Shown: positions 25,529 through 33,747, numbered from the stretch's first letter. The stretch is 40,290 nucleotides of DNA from Candidatus Geothrix odensensis (GCA_016714685.1 JADKCH010000025.1:1-40290), one strand, 5' to 3'. The notes: generated from the sequence alone by a model not told the origin. Made by a program: numbers and translations.

Positions 25529-27691
25529 CTATACCTTCGCGACTTTGACAAACGTCTCGTGCATCGCGGCATTGCCACTGACCTTGTCCCAGGCCGTCTC
25601 GAGCAGGACGGCGTCCGCCGCGCCCACGTTGTGCACGGCGCGGAGCCAGGGGGACTTCTTGCCGAAGCCGTGCAGCATGAACACGCAGTCCGGGCGGATC
25701 TCCTGGGTGACCAGGGCCTTGATGTTCACGCGCCCCACCGAGCTGGCAACCTCCAGGAGATCCCCCGTCTGGATGCCCAGGCGGTCGGCGGACTCCGGAT
25801 GGAGCCAGAGGCTGTTTTCCGGGTTGTGCTCGTGCAGCCAGGGCAGCTGGGTCAGGGCCGCGTGGGTGATGGTGGCCTTCCGGCCCAGGACGAGCCGGAA
25901 CTTGCCAGAGGGCACCTTGGCGGGGGGGGAATACTTCGGAAGGGGATCCTGTCCGGCTTCCTGCAGGCGTTCCGAGAAGATCTCGATCTTGCCGCTCTTG
26001 GTGACGAAGCGGTGATCGGCCTTCCGGGTGGCCCCGTATTTCGGCTCGCTGAAGGCCACCACGCCGTGCTTCTTCATGTGCTCCAGGCCGTTGGGAACCG
26101 GGAGCTCCTTGGCCTCGGCCTCGACCCACTGGTCGATGGTGTAGTCGAAGTAGTCGCTGAGGCCCAGGCGCTTGGCCAGGCCCTGGACGATCTCCAGGCA
26201 GGGCTTGGTGTCGTGGAGGGGCTTCACCACCTGCTGGCGCAGCACGGCCGCGGGCCAGATGCCCGGCATGACCTCGATGGGGTCGGTGCGCTCCAGGTAG
26301 TGGCTCTCGGGGAACACCACGTCCGCATACCAGGCCGTGTCGCTCATGGCGATGTCGATGACGGCCACGAAATCCATCTGCTCGATCATCTTCAGGGTCT
26401 TGCCCTGGTCAGGCACGGCGTGCAGGGGATCCTGCTTGTAGATCATCCAGGCCTTCACGGGATAGGGCTTCCCGCTCAGCACGTTCTCGCGCAGGGGGAG
26501 GTAGACGCCGTCGCCCTTGGCGGCCAGGGGGAAGTTCTTCTCGATCTCGTCCACCCGGGGGGCTTTGGGCTCGTCCCAGGGCATGAAGAGGAATTCGCCC
26601 TTGGGCACTTTCTGGTTGGGCACCATGCCGCCCTGGCGGTCCCAGTTGCCGACGATGGCGTTGAGGATGGCCTGGGCGCGACGCATCTGGAAATCGTTCT
26701 GGTACCAGCTGGAGCGCCGTCCGGCGTAGAACACGGCCCGGGGTGCCGCCGCGGCGAAGTTGCGGGCGATGCGGATGATGTCCACCGCGCGGATGCCCGT
26801 TTCCTGCTCGGCCCACTCCGGCGTGTAGGGTTTGACATGCTCGACCAGCTGCTCGAAGCCGAGGGTGAAGCCGTCCACGAAGGCCCGGTCGTAGCGCTCT
26901 TCGCGGATGATCACGTGGATCAGGGCCAGGATGAAGGCCAGGTCGGTTCCGGGGGCGATGGGGTACCACTCATCGGCCTTGGAGGCCGTGACAGTGAAGC
27001 GCGGGTCCAGGTAGATGAGCTTGGCCTTGCGCTCCATGAGCCCGCCGATGAGGTCCATGGTGTCGGGGGTGATGATGCTCTCGAAGCGGTTCGCCCCGGC
27101 CATGATCACGTAGTCGGCATTCAGCAGGTCGAAGCTGGGGACCGTGCCGAAGGTCATGGAATAGGCGAGGTTCATGGACGCCAGGCAGAGGCTGGGATGC
27201 CGGATGATGTTCGGGCTGCCGAAGGCGGAGCCCAGGTTCTTGAAGAACACCTCCTGGAAGCCTTCGGTGCTGGCCCAGAGGGTGCCCTCTGGACCATGTT
27301 TCTCCTTCACCTCGTTCAGCTTCTTGGCGGTGTAGTCCCAGGCCTCCTCCCACGAGACCGGCCGCCACTTGCCTTCCCCCCGGGCCCCGGCCCGGATCAG
27401 GGGCTGCTTCAGCCGATCCGGATCGTAGACCTGCTGGATGGCCGCGTTCCCGCGGGCGCAGAGCATGTCCCTCGACTTGGGATTCTCGGGGTTCGGATTC
27501 AGTTTGCGGATCCGGCCCCCCTCGACCATCGCCACCACCGAGCACTTGTTGGGGCAGAGCTCGCAGGTGGTGGGGATGCCGGCGGGGAAGATCGCCTTGG
27601 CCTCCGGCTTCTTGAACAGCCAGGAGCAGCTGAGCCCCGAGATAGCCACCCCACTGGCACCCGCCACCTGCAGAAAGACACGCCGATCCAT
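25529..27691 (-). CDS. Molybdopterin oxidoreductase catalytic subunit, thiosulfate/polysulfide reductase-like
   Basis: This 720-residue protein belongs to the DMSO-reductase family. The ATG at 27691 has GGAGGAA upstream and a Tat signal (DRRVFLQVAGASGVAISG). A [4Fe-4S] cluster is bound by C43, C46, C50 and C78 (CELCPNKC...C). C169 in RHPSLCLASM is in the position of the molybdenum-ligating cysteine of PsrA and PhsA. Later blocks (YLDPRFTVTASKADEW, YAGRRSSWYQND, and the C-terminal LWLHPESADRLGIQTGD domain) bind the two pyranopterins. Polysulfide, thiosulfate or tetrathionate is the likely substrate given the rhodanese in the operon; arsenate or another oxyanion cannot be excluded. It acts on the periplasmic side with the Fe-S and NrfD-like subunits. 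Confidence 0.92.
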   Translation of the reverse strand: MDRRVFLQVAGASGVAISGLSCSWLFKKPEAKAIFPAGIPTTCELCPNKCSVVAMVEGGRIRKLNPNPENPKSRDMLCARGNAAIQQVYDPDRLKQPLIRAGARGEGKWRPVSWEEAWDYTAKKLNEVKEKHGPEGTLWASTEGFQEVFFKNLGSAFGSPNIIRHPSLCLASMNLAYSMTFGTVPSFDLLNADYVIMAGANRFESIITPDTMDLIGGLMERKAKLIYLDPRFTVTASKADEWYPIAPGTDLAFILALIHVIIREERYDRAFVDGFTLGFEQLVEHVKPYTPEWAEQETGIRAVDIIRIARNFAAAAPRAVFYAGRRSSWYQNDFQMRRAQAILNAIVGNWDRQGGMVPNQKVPKGEFLFMPWDEPKAPRVDEIEKNFPLAAKGDGVYLPLRENVLSGKPYPVKAWMIYKQDPLHAVPDQGKTLKMIEQMDFVAVIDIAMSDTAWYADVVFPESHYLERTDPIEVMPGIWPAAVLRQQVVKPLHDTKPCLEIVQGLAKRLGLSDYFDYTIDQWVEAEAKELPVPNGLEHMKKHGVVAFSEPKYGATRKADHRFVTKSGKIEIFSERLQEAGQDPLPKYSPPAKVPSGKFRLVLGRKATITHAALTQLPWLHEHNPENSLWLHPESADRLGIQTGDLLEVASSVGRVNIKALVTQEIRPDCVFMLHGFGKKSPWLRAVHNVGAADAVLLETAWDKVSGNAAMHETFVKVAKV

Positions 27692-27762
27692 GGTTTTCCT
27701 CCGAGCTGCAACACCCAACCAGGGCCAGGGATGGTGGTCCCTGGCCCTGGCCACTTGCCGGT

Positions 27763-29490
27763 TTAGAACTTCACTTCAATCGAGGCATACATGGTCTTCA
27801 CCGCGGCGGGGAACCCGTACTGCAGCATCGGGTTCTTGCTCAGGTCGTAGGCGTCCTCCCAGCTCTGCCCCGGCATGGAGGGCCCGGGGGAGATGTGCCA
27901 ACCGCTGAAGGCGTGGCTGTACTTGTAGTCCAGGTAGCCCAGACGGAAGGCGGCGTTCTTGGCGAACTGCCACTGGATGTAGCCCTCCCACACGTCGCCG
28001 CGGGTGCCGAGTTTCTCCGTGGCCTCGCCGGTGGCGGGGCTGTAGGTGAACCAGCGGGGCGAGCCGTGGTTGAACTCGACGCCGAACCCGAGGGTCTGGA
28101 TGGGATCCCAGCGCATGCCCACGTAGTAGGCGCTGGCGGTCTGGCTCTGGGTCGCATCGCCCAGGAGTCCGCCGAAGCCGGCGAGCTGCTGGGTGCCGCC
28201 CATGTTGGCGGGGAAGGTCCAGTAGGCGCCGTACTGGCTCATCTTGCCGTTGGGATTGCTCTTGATGTGCCCGTAGCTGGCGAAGTAGGTGAAGGTGTCG
28301 CCGACCTTGTGCTTCCAGGTGGCGGTCCACTGGTCCATGTCGCCCAGGTTGTTGGTGGCCGTGACGTACTGGGTGCTGGGCATGCCGCCCATGCCGGGCA
28401 TGGCGGGCACGGGGAAGTTGTTGGTGCTGCCGTAGGGGATGTCGGTCATGTTCCCGAAGCGGTTGAAGCCCAGGTAGAAGTTCGCGCTCTGGACGCTCTC
28501 ACCCAGCTGGAAGAGCAGGGGCATGTCGAACATGGCGCCCAGCACCGTGCTGTCCTTTAGGGGGCCGATGTTGTTCACCTGCATGGTGGCCGCGGCGGCG
28601 TTGGGGCCCTGGGCGGTCCAATTCACGTTGGTGAAGTTGAAGCCCACCGGCGCGGCGTTGGCCTTGACGTTGCCGCCGCCGCCGAAACCGGCCTCGTAGC
28701 CCACGCCATAGCAGATGCCGAGCAGGGAGCCTTCAGGCAGGCCGAGCTTGTCGAGCTGGAACTTGAAACCGATGCCATCCACCAGGGCGTTCACGGCCAG
28801 GGCCTGCGGGGTGGCCTGGCGCTCGCCGCCCTCGCGCACCTCGAACGGCGGGCCGTCGGAGGTATTCTGGCGCCCGATGGAGAGGATGCCCACGGGGAAG
28901 TCGTAGACCAGGCTGGCGCGCTCCACGCGGAGCACGTCGGTCCCGGGGACCTTGGCATCGTTGAACGAGTTGGACACGGTGTTGGGCGAGCCGTTGAACA
29001 CGGGCACGTCGGCGCCGCCGTGGACCTTGTACATCGTCAGGCGGCCCATGATCTTGGCGTGTTCGTTGATGGTGATGCCCATCTTGAGGCGCAGGCGGGT
29101 GGACCACTGCACGGCGTTCGTGTAGTCCTGGCCCGGCACCTGCTGGGTCAGGGCCATGAAGGGATAGGGGTAGCCCGGGGGCAGGGAGCCCGCCGGGGCG
29201 CCGGCGCTCTGGGCGAAGCCCATGAAGGCCTGGTAGGGCTTGAAGGTCCACTTGCTGCTCTCGAAGCGGGTGCGCAGGTCGCCGCCCCACTGGATGTTGT
29301 CGCCGGCGACCTTGGTCTCGACCTTGACGAGGCGGGTGTCGACTTCCGCCGCGGCTGCGGCCTTCTCTTCCACAGCCTTCAACTGCACCTTCAGCTGTTC
29401 GATCTGTTTCTGGAGATCTGCGTTGGACTGGGCGCTCAGGGCCGAGGGCGCCAGCATGGCGACCAGGGCGAGCATGATTCGGGAGTTCAT
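27763..29490 (-). CDS. DUF3373-type outer-membrane porin
   Basis: This 575-residue protein has a signal peptide (LALVAMLAPSALSAQ), a short coiled coil (DLQKQIEQLKVQLKAVEEK, about 25-45) and a long beta barrel starting at NIQWGGDLRTRFES and ending in MYASIEVKF with terminal phenylalanine. The coiled coil plus barrel is the layout of the DUF3373 putative porins found with c-type cytochromes in metal- and sulfur-reducing bacteria. A Gly/Met/Pro-rich loop (PAMPGMGGMPS) is notable and may be surface exposed. The gene lies between the cytochrome and the catalytic subunit, so the porin may let substrate enter or help form an outer-membrane electron route. Confidence 0.8.
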   Translation of the reverse strand: MNSRIMLALVAMLAPSALSAQSNADLQKQIEQLKVQLKAVEEKAAAAAEVDTRLVKVETKVAGDNIQWGGDLRTRFESSKWTFKPYQAFMGFAQSAGAPAGSLPPGYPYPFMALTQQVPGQDYTNAVQWSTRLRLKMGITINEHAKIMGRLTMYKVHGGADVPVFNGSPNTVSNSFNDAKVPGTDVLRVERASLVYDFPVGILSIGRQNTSDGPPFEVREGGERQATPQALAVNALVDGIGFKFQLDKLGLPEGSLLGICYGVGYEAGFGGGGNVKANAAPVGFNFTNVNWTAQGPNAAAATMQVNNIGPLKDSTVLGAMFDMPLLFQLGESVQSANFYLGFNRFGNMTDIPYGSTNNFPVPAMPGMGGMPSTQYVTATNNLGDMDQWTATWKHKVGDTFTYFASYGHIKSNPNGKMSQYGAYWTFPANMGGTQQLAGFGGLLGDATQSQTASAYYVGMRWDPIQTLGFGVEFNHGSPRWFTYSPATGEATEKLGTRGDVWEGYIQWQFAKNAAFRLGYLDYKYSHAFSGWHISPGPSMPGQSWEDAYDLSKNPMLQYGFPAAVKTMYASIEVKF

Positions 29491-29542
29491 GGGTGTGCTC
29501 CGGGTTCGGGGTTCGGGGAAGGGGGGACTTCAGCTCGAACGA

Positions 29543-29863
29543 TCAGCCGCCGCAGGTTTCGGGCTGCGGGGAATCGGAGGCGTGGTTCACCAGGAAGGTC
29601 TGCACGTCCTTGACCTGCTCGGGCTTCAGGACGGTGTCGAGCTTCTCGGCGCCCTTCTTGTGCTTGCCGGCGGCGAAATAGGCCTTCCACTGGGCCTGGG
29701 TCTTGGAGAGCGGCGTGACCTCCTTGGCAGCGGCGCCCGGGGCGTGGCAGGACTTGCAGGTCTTCTTGAAGAAGAACTTGCCCTTGGTGTCGCTGCCGCC
29801 TTGGGCAGCCAGGGGCGCCACGAGCGCGGCGACGAGGGCGAGGAGCTTGAGGGTGTTCCGCAT
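29543..29863 (-). CDS. Periplasmic monohaem cytochrome c without a methionine ligand
   Basis: This 106-residue protein has an ATG at 29863 (AAAGGA upstream), a signal peptide (LLALVAALVAPLAAQ), one haem c motif, CKSCH (36-40), and a helical end (LKPEQVKDVQTFLVNHA). Apart from the start, no methionine occurs anywhere, so the usual His/Met ligation is impossible; a second histidine (GKHKK or VNHAS) or a lysine may be the sixth ligand, or the haem may be five-coordinate. The C-terminal ETCGG carries a free cysteine. It is the first gene of the respiratory operon and a probable periplasmic electron carrier to or from the molybdenum enzyme. Confidence 0.85.
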   Translation of the reverse strand: MRNTLKLLALVAALVAPLAAQGGSDTKGKFFFKKTCKSCHAPGAAAKEVTPLSKTQAQWKAYFAAGKHKKGAEKLDTVLKPEQVKDVQTFLVNHASDSPQPETCGG

Positions 29864-29986
29864 GGAGCACGTCCTTTCTTGGGGGAATGGGAGGCAGGGC
29901 GACGCCATCCCGGGCCGGGGCGGCGCTGGGTTCGTTCAATCCGCGGAGGGCCTGCAAGCAAGCCACGCGGGTGGGGCTCGACATTG

Positions 29987-30014
29987 ATGATGAAGAGGTG
30001 GATAGGCCGGTCAA
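29987..30014 (-). promoter_or_regulatory. Promoter of the respiratory operon
   Basis: On the minus strand TTGACC (plus 30009-30014) and CATCAT (plus 29987-29992) are spaced by 16 bases. Transcription would begin about 115 bases before the cytochrome start, leaving a long leader. A Crp/Fnr-like palindrome lies seven bases upstream of the -35. Confidence 0.45.
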
Positions 30015-30021
30015 GTCGTTC

Positions 30022-30035
30022 GTGACTATGATCAC
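30022..30035. promoter_or_regulatory. Crp/Fnr-family-like operator
   Basis: GTGA-CTATGA-TCAC is a perfect GTGA-N6-TCAC dyad, the core of the Crp consensus. It sits in an AT-rich patch between the respiratory operon and the divergent ferredoxin gene. A Crp/Fnr regulator bound here could control both. No such regulator is encoded in the window. Confidence 0.5.
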
Positions 30036-30152
30036 CATTAATTAAATAACCACAAAGTAATTTGACTCCCCGATCCCCGTTTGGCATGGATCTGGGGCCG
30101 CTTCATCGGGGGCCACCGGCGGCTGCTATGGTGGGGTTCCGAGGATGCTGCC

Positions 30153-30530
30153 ATGAACCCCGATGCCTCCCTCCCCACCCCCGAACAGGATGCCGCCGTC
30201 ACGGCGGTGATGGGACCGTCCCTGCGGCGGCAGGTCCTGGTCTGCACCGCCAAGAGCTGCACGGCGAACGGTTCCGAGGCCGTGCTGGAGGCATTCAAGG
30301 CCCAGCTCATCGAGGAACAGCTGCTCTTCTACAAGGGCAACCGCGAGGGCGAGGTGCAGTGCCTCCACTGCGGGTCGGTGGGCTTCTGCGCCATCGGACC
30401 CGCCGTGCTGGTCTATCCCGACGGCGTCTGGTACGCCCACGTGACGCCGGCGGACGTGCCCGAGATCATCGAGAGCCACCTGAAGGGCGGGGTGCCAGTG
30501 GAGCGCCTGGTGCGGAAGCGGCTGGGCTAG
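30153..30530 (+). CDS. Thioredoxin-like [2Fe-2S] ferredoxin
   Basis: This 125-residue cytoplasmic protein has the NuoE-like ferredoxin fold. C31 and C36 (CTAKSC) open the domain, C70, C73 and C79 (CLHCGSVGFC) provide the second pair, and GPAVLVYPDGVWYAHVTPADV with IIESHLKGG closes it. Related domains usually have C-x3-C before GP; here the spacing is changed and a fifth cysteine is present, so the exact ligands are uncertain. The ATG at 30153 follows GAGG; an earlier in-frame ATG at 30081 would add a non-conserved tail. It is divergent from the respiratory operon, sharing the Crp/Fnr-like site, and its end overlaps mobA by four bases. Confidence 0.75.
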   Translation: MNPDASLPTPEQDAAVTAVMGPSLRRQVLVCTAKSCTANGSEAVLEAFKAQLIEEQLLFYKGNREGEVQCLHCGSVGFCAIGPAVLVYPDGVWYAHVTPADVPEIIESHLKGGVPVERLVRKRLG

Positions 30531-31096
30531 GGACTTTCGCGTTCCCAGGCCTGGCGATCCTCTGGCGTGTCCACGTCCACCCACTCGGCCCCGTCGCTGG
30601 GTAGGGCCAGGTGGGGCAGGCGGGTCGCAAGGGCGTACAGGGACCGCTCCGTGCTGGCGGCCAGCAGAGCGCGGAACCCATCCGGCAGCCAGCCCCCCAG
30701 TGGCTGGAGGTGGCCGTCGTGCAGGGCCAGGACCCACCGGGCGGCTTCAGGGTCGGTGGCTTCGCTGATCCTCGCCCACTCCGCGAGCCGCTCCGGGGTC
30801 CAGCGCACCTGATCGCAGGCGACGACCCACCAGCGATCCACGGCCGTGGCCTCGAGCCTCGCCCAGGTGCGCAATGCCACCGCGGGGCCCTCGCGGGGAT
30901 CTTCGAGGCGCGGCAGGTCTGGATGGTCCGGCAGGGGGTCGCCGAGCACCTGCACCGGCCCATCTGGGAAGACAGCGGCGAAGACCCCCACCAGGTGCCC
31001 TCCCCAGGAACCGCCCCCCGGGTGGGGCAGGGCGTGCTTCGGGGCCCCCATGCGGGTCCCGCTGCCGCCGCTCAGGAGCAGCAGCCCGGCCTTCAT
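30527..31096 (-). CDS. mobA: Molybdenum cofactor guanylyltransferase, MobA-like
   Basis: This 189-residue nucleotidyltransferase begins MKAGLLLLSGGSGTRMGAPKH, the GTP-binding signature of MobA, and has a metal-binding-type VVACDQVRW segment. It attaches GMP to molybdopterin to make the bis-MGD cofactor needed by DMSO-reductase-family enzymes such as the catalytic subunit at 25.5-27.7 kb. Its ATG overlaps the moaA stop as ATGA (31093-31096), so the two are co-translated. MocA, which attaches CMP, is an alternative, but context favours MobA. Confidence 0.8.
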   Translation of the reverse strand: MKAGLLLLSGGSGTRMGAPKHALPHPGGGSWGGHLVGVFAAVFPDGPVQVLGDPLPDHPDLPRLEDPREGPAVALRTWARLEATAVDRWWVVACDQVRWTPERLAEWARISEATDPEAARWVLALHDGHLQPLGGWLPDGFRALLAASTERSLYALATRLPHLALPSDGAEWVDVDTPEDRQAWERESP

Positions 31097-32139
31097 CCAC
31101 CGACCTGCCACATGCCGTGCACGAACTTGGGCTGCCCGCCCGTGCGCATGGGGTGGCAGTCCAGCTTCTCGGTCAGGGCCTGCCGGATGAGGCGGACGAG
31201 GTCATCGTGCGTGGCGTGGTTGCGGAGCGGCTCGAGCAGGTCCACGGGCTGGTTGCCGAACAGGCAGGCCTTGAGGGCGCCCTGGCTGGTCAGGCGGACG
31301 CGGTTGCAGCGATCGCAGAAATCTGCGCTCAGGGTGGAGATGACCCCGACCTTGCCAATGCTCCCGGGGATCCGGAAGAGCCGGGCCGGGCCCTCCTCCA
31401 GGCCGAGCACGGGCTCCTCCTCCAGCTCGGAGCCCAGGCCCTCCTGGATGGTGCGGAGGATCTCCGCCGCGGGCATGAACTGGTCCTGCCCCCAGCCGTT
31501 GCCCTGGTAGGGCATGAACTCGATGAAGCGCACCTGGAAGCCCCCCGCCTGGGCGAGGCGGGTGAGCGGCAGGATCTGATCCTCGTTCCACCCGCGCAGC
31601 ACCACGGCGTTCAGCTTGGTCTTCAGCCCCACGGACCGGGCGGCGTCCAAACCCGCGAGGACCCTGCCCAGCTGGTTCTTCCCCGTGAGGCGGGCGAAGG
31701 CGGCCGTGTCCGCCGCATCGAGGCTGACGTTGACCCCGGCGAGGCCCGCGTCCCGCAGGGCCCGGGCCTTGCGGGCCAGGTGGAGGCCGTTGGTGGTGAG
31801 GTGGACGCGCCCTTCCACCTCGGGACTGATGCCCGCGATGATCGTCTCGAGGTCACGCCGCAGGAGGGGCTCTCCGCCCGTGAGGCGGACCTTTCGGATG
31901 CCCAGGCTGGTGAACACCTTCACCAGCTGGACCACCTCGTTGCGGCTCATGGCCGGAGGCTGCATCCGCTCGGCGACCCCGGTCCGCGGCTTGCAATAGA
32001 CGCAGGCGAGGTTGCACTGCTCGGTGACGGACACCCGCAGGTAGGTGATGCCGCGGCCCAGCCCGTCCTTCAGGCCATCCCTCACGCGGAGCATGCGCGG
32101 CAGGTGGTGCTCTGACGGGGTGGCAAAGAGGGGGGACAC
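31093..32139 (-). CDS. moaA: GTP 3',8-cyclase MoaA
   Basis: This 348-residue radical-SAM enzyme performs the first step of molybdopterin synthesis. The radical-SAM cluster motif is C42, C46 and C49 (CNLACVYC). The GGEPLLRRDL region and the C-terminal second cluster FCDRCNRVRLTSQGALKACLF follow, and the protein ends in the conserved GG. A GTG start at 32139 is chosen because AGGAG lies six bases upstream; an internal ATG at 32094 lacks this. It forms an operon with mobA. No Moco riboswitch is recognisable upstream. Confidence 0.95.
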   Translation of the reverse strand: MSPLFATPSEHHLPRMLRVRDGLKDGLGRGITYLRVSVTEQCNLACVYCKPRTGVAERMQPPAMSRNEVVQLVKVFTSLGIRKVRLTGGEPLLRRDLETIIAGISPEVEGRVHLTTNGLHLARKARALRDAGLAGVNVSLDAADTAAFARLTGKNQLGRVLAGLDAARSVGLKTKLNAVVLRGWNEDQILPLTRLAQAGGFQVRFIEFMPYQGNGWGQDQFMPAAEILRTIQEGLGSELEEEPVLGLEEGPARLFRIPGSIGKVGVISTLSADFCDRCNRVRLTSQGALKACLFGNQPVDLLEPLRNHATHDDLVRLIRQALTEKLDCHPMRTGGQPKFVHGMWQVGG

Positions 32140-32273
32140 GGCGGCTCCTGGCCCTTACAGGATGCAGGCATCGACGCCCCCCGGCCCGTGATCGTGCCCA
32201 AGGTCACAGCCGGCAGCGTGGTGGGAACCTGACCCAGCTCTGCGCCCCCCCGCGTTCGTGGGACCATGGATCC

Positions 32274-33053
32274 ATGCTCGTGGACGCGCACTGCCATCTG
32301 ACCGGTTCCTACCTGGCCGACGACCAGGTGGAGGCCACGCTGTCGCGGGCCAGAACCCATGGCGTGACGGGCTTCATCGCCGTGGGCACGGACCTGGAAG
32401 ATTCCAGGGTGGTGCTGGCCCTCACCACCCGCCTCCCGGACATCCAGGCCAGCCTGGGCGTCCATCCCCATGAAGCGAAGACCTGGTCGCCGGAGGTGGA
32501 GGCCGAGCTCGGCAAGCTGCTGGCCGATTCCGCCGTCCGCTTTGTCGGTGAGACCGGGCTCGACTGGCACTACGACCTGAGCCCGAGGGCTGAGCAGGAA
32601 GCGGCCTTCCGCGCCCAGATCCGCCTGGCGAAGGCCATTCGTAAGCCGCTCATGATCCACACCCGCTCGGCCCCCGAGGCCACCCTGCGCATCCTGGAAG
32701 AGGAGGGCGCCGACGCCGTGCGCGGCATCATCCACTGCTTCAGCGAGGATCGCGCCTTCGCTCAGCGGGCCTTGGATCTGGGCTTCTACCTGAGCTTCTC
32801 GGGCATCGCGACCTTCAGGAAGGCCGAGGCCGTGCGCGACGTGGCGGCCTGGGCTCCCGCGGACCGCATCCTGGTGGAGACCGACGCGCCCTTCCTTGCC
32901 CCGGTGCCCTACCGCGGGAAGCCCAACGAGCCGGGCTTCGTCCGGTTCACGGCCGAGGCCGTGGCCGAGCTGCGGGGCATCCCCTCCGTGAAACTCGCCG
33001 AGCTGACCACCCGGAACCTGGAGGCCCTGTGCGGCTGGGCGCCTTCTTCCTGA
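32274..33053 (+). CDS. tatD: TatD-family metal-dependent deoxyribonuclease
   Basis: This 259-residue TIM-barrel hydrolase has the TatD metal and signature motifs: VDAHCHL at the start, GETGLDWHYD, PLMIHTRSA, IIHCFSED, and VETDAPFLAPVPYRGKPNEP. TatD/YcfH proteins are 3'-5' DNases or general metallohydrolases; the exact substrate is not fixed by sequence. The ATG at 32274 fits the family start, although no good ribosome site is visible. The 3' end overlaps the next gene by 25 bases. Confidence 0.92.
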   Translation: MLVDAHCHLTGSYLADDQVEATLSRARTHGVTGFIAVGTDLEDSRVVLALTTRLPDIQASLGVHPHEAKTWSPEVEAELGKLLADSAVRFVGETGLDWHYDLSPRAEQEAAFRAQIRLAKAIRKPLMIHTRSAPEATLRILEEEGADAVRGIIHCFSEDRAFAQRALDLGFYLSFSGIATFRKAEAVRDVAAWAPADRILVETDAPFLAPVPYRGKPNEPGFVRFTAEAVAELRGIPSVKLAELTTRNLEALCGWAPSS

Positions 33054-33697
33054 CCCTGGCGGCCTTGGCCGCGTCGAAGCTGGCGGCCCAGGGCCGCCAG
33101 CCGCTCCCGTGGGAAGGTCTCCAGCCCCTGGATTGGCAGGCGGCTCCGGGCGTGGCGGCGGCCATCCCCTATGAGGCCAGGCCCTCCTCCGGCCCCGTGG
33201 AAGCCCGGCTCACCGTGGACGGGACCCTCAGCATCCGGGATGCCCGAGGCATCATCCGGCTGCAGACCGGCCTACCGGGGCGCCCGCTCAAGGCTTGGCG
33301 CGATGGGGGGCTGCCCCTGCCGGCGCCCACGGGTACCTGGTCCTTCCCCACGGACTCCCCCCTGAGCCAGGGCCTGAGTGGCCTGCTCTGGGGCGCCGCG
33401 GACTTCCGGCCCTTCCTGCGGGGACTGCTGTGGGTCCTTGAGGATGGGGAGGCCGTCCTTAGCGTGGTGCACCCGGCCACGGCCCGGGCGATCCATCTGC
33501 CCCTGCCACCCGGGAGGGACCTCCACCTGACCTTCCTTTCGGACCGGCTGGAAGTGGGTGCAGGGGAAGTGGACAAGGGGGCGCCGCGACGCTGGTCCAT
33601 CCCCTGGATGGGCCTGCTTCCCCGTCTCGCGGACCTGGGGCCGCAGCCGGGTCCCGCCAGAACCGGGTCGGCCCTGGCCCCCTTCCCGAAGGACTGA
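33029..33697 (+). CDS. Small exported protein of unknown function
   Basis: This 222-residue protein starts at GTG 33029, with GGAGG four bases upstream inside the tatD end, and a signal peptide (LGAFFLTLAALAASKLAAQ). The rest is Pro/Gly/Leu-rich, with beta-like segments such as PVEARLTVDGTLSIRDARG and DLHLTFLSDRLEVGAG. No family is recognised. It is translationally coupled to tatD, but a shared function is not evident. A periplasmic or surface location is inferred from the signal only. Confidence 0.65.
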   Translation: MRLGAFFLTLAALAASKLAAQGRQPLPWEGLQPLDWQAAPGVAAAIPYEARPSSGPVEARLTVDGTLSIRDARGIIRLQTGLPGRPLKAWRDGGLPLPAPTGTWSFPTDSPLSQGLSGLLWGAADFRPFLRGLLWVLEDGEAVLSVVHPATARAIHLPLPPGRDLHLTFLSDRLEVGAGEVDKGAPRRWSIPWMGLLPRLADLGPQPGPARTGSALAPFPKD

Positions 33698-33713
33698 CCC
33701 CAGGGCGGGTTGG

Positions 33714-33747
33714 CCACTTGGCACGACCCTGGCAGTCTGCCAAGTGG
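33714..33747. repeat. Inverted repeat overlapping a sigma-54 promoter
   Basis: CCACTTGGCA (33714-33723) and TGCCAAGTGG (33738-33747) are a perfect 10-bp inverted repeat with a 14-base spacer; GGTT and AACC extend it past a small internal loop. The left arm contains the -24 element of the promoter below. It could be an operator or a hairpin ending the upstream transcript. Confidence 0.6.
33719..33734 (+). promoter_or_regulatory. Sigma-54 (-24/-12) promoter
   Basis: TGGCACG-ACCC-TGGCA matches the sigma-54 consensus TGGCACG-N4-TTGCA with one mismatch and keeps the invariant GG and GC exactly ten bases apart. It would start transcription near 33746, about 45 bases before the FecR/DUF6600 gene. 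The window also encodes a sigma-54 activator and a matching kinase type. Confidence 0.6.

Noticed and set aside
24086..27766. Open plus-strand frame of over 1,200 codons opposite the respiratory operon
   Set aside because: It is antisense to intact, well-recognised genes and has His/Gly/Asp-rich low-complexity translation typical of a frame opposite GC-rich codons.
32140..32273. Molybdenum cofactor riboswitch before moaA
   Set aside because: No conserved Moco riboswitch core or matching stems were seen in the short leader on the minus strand.
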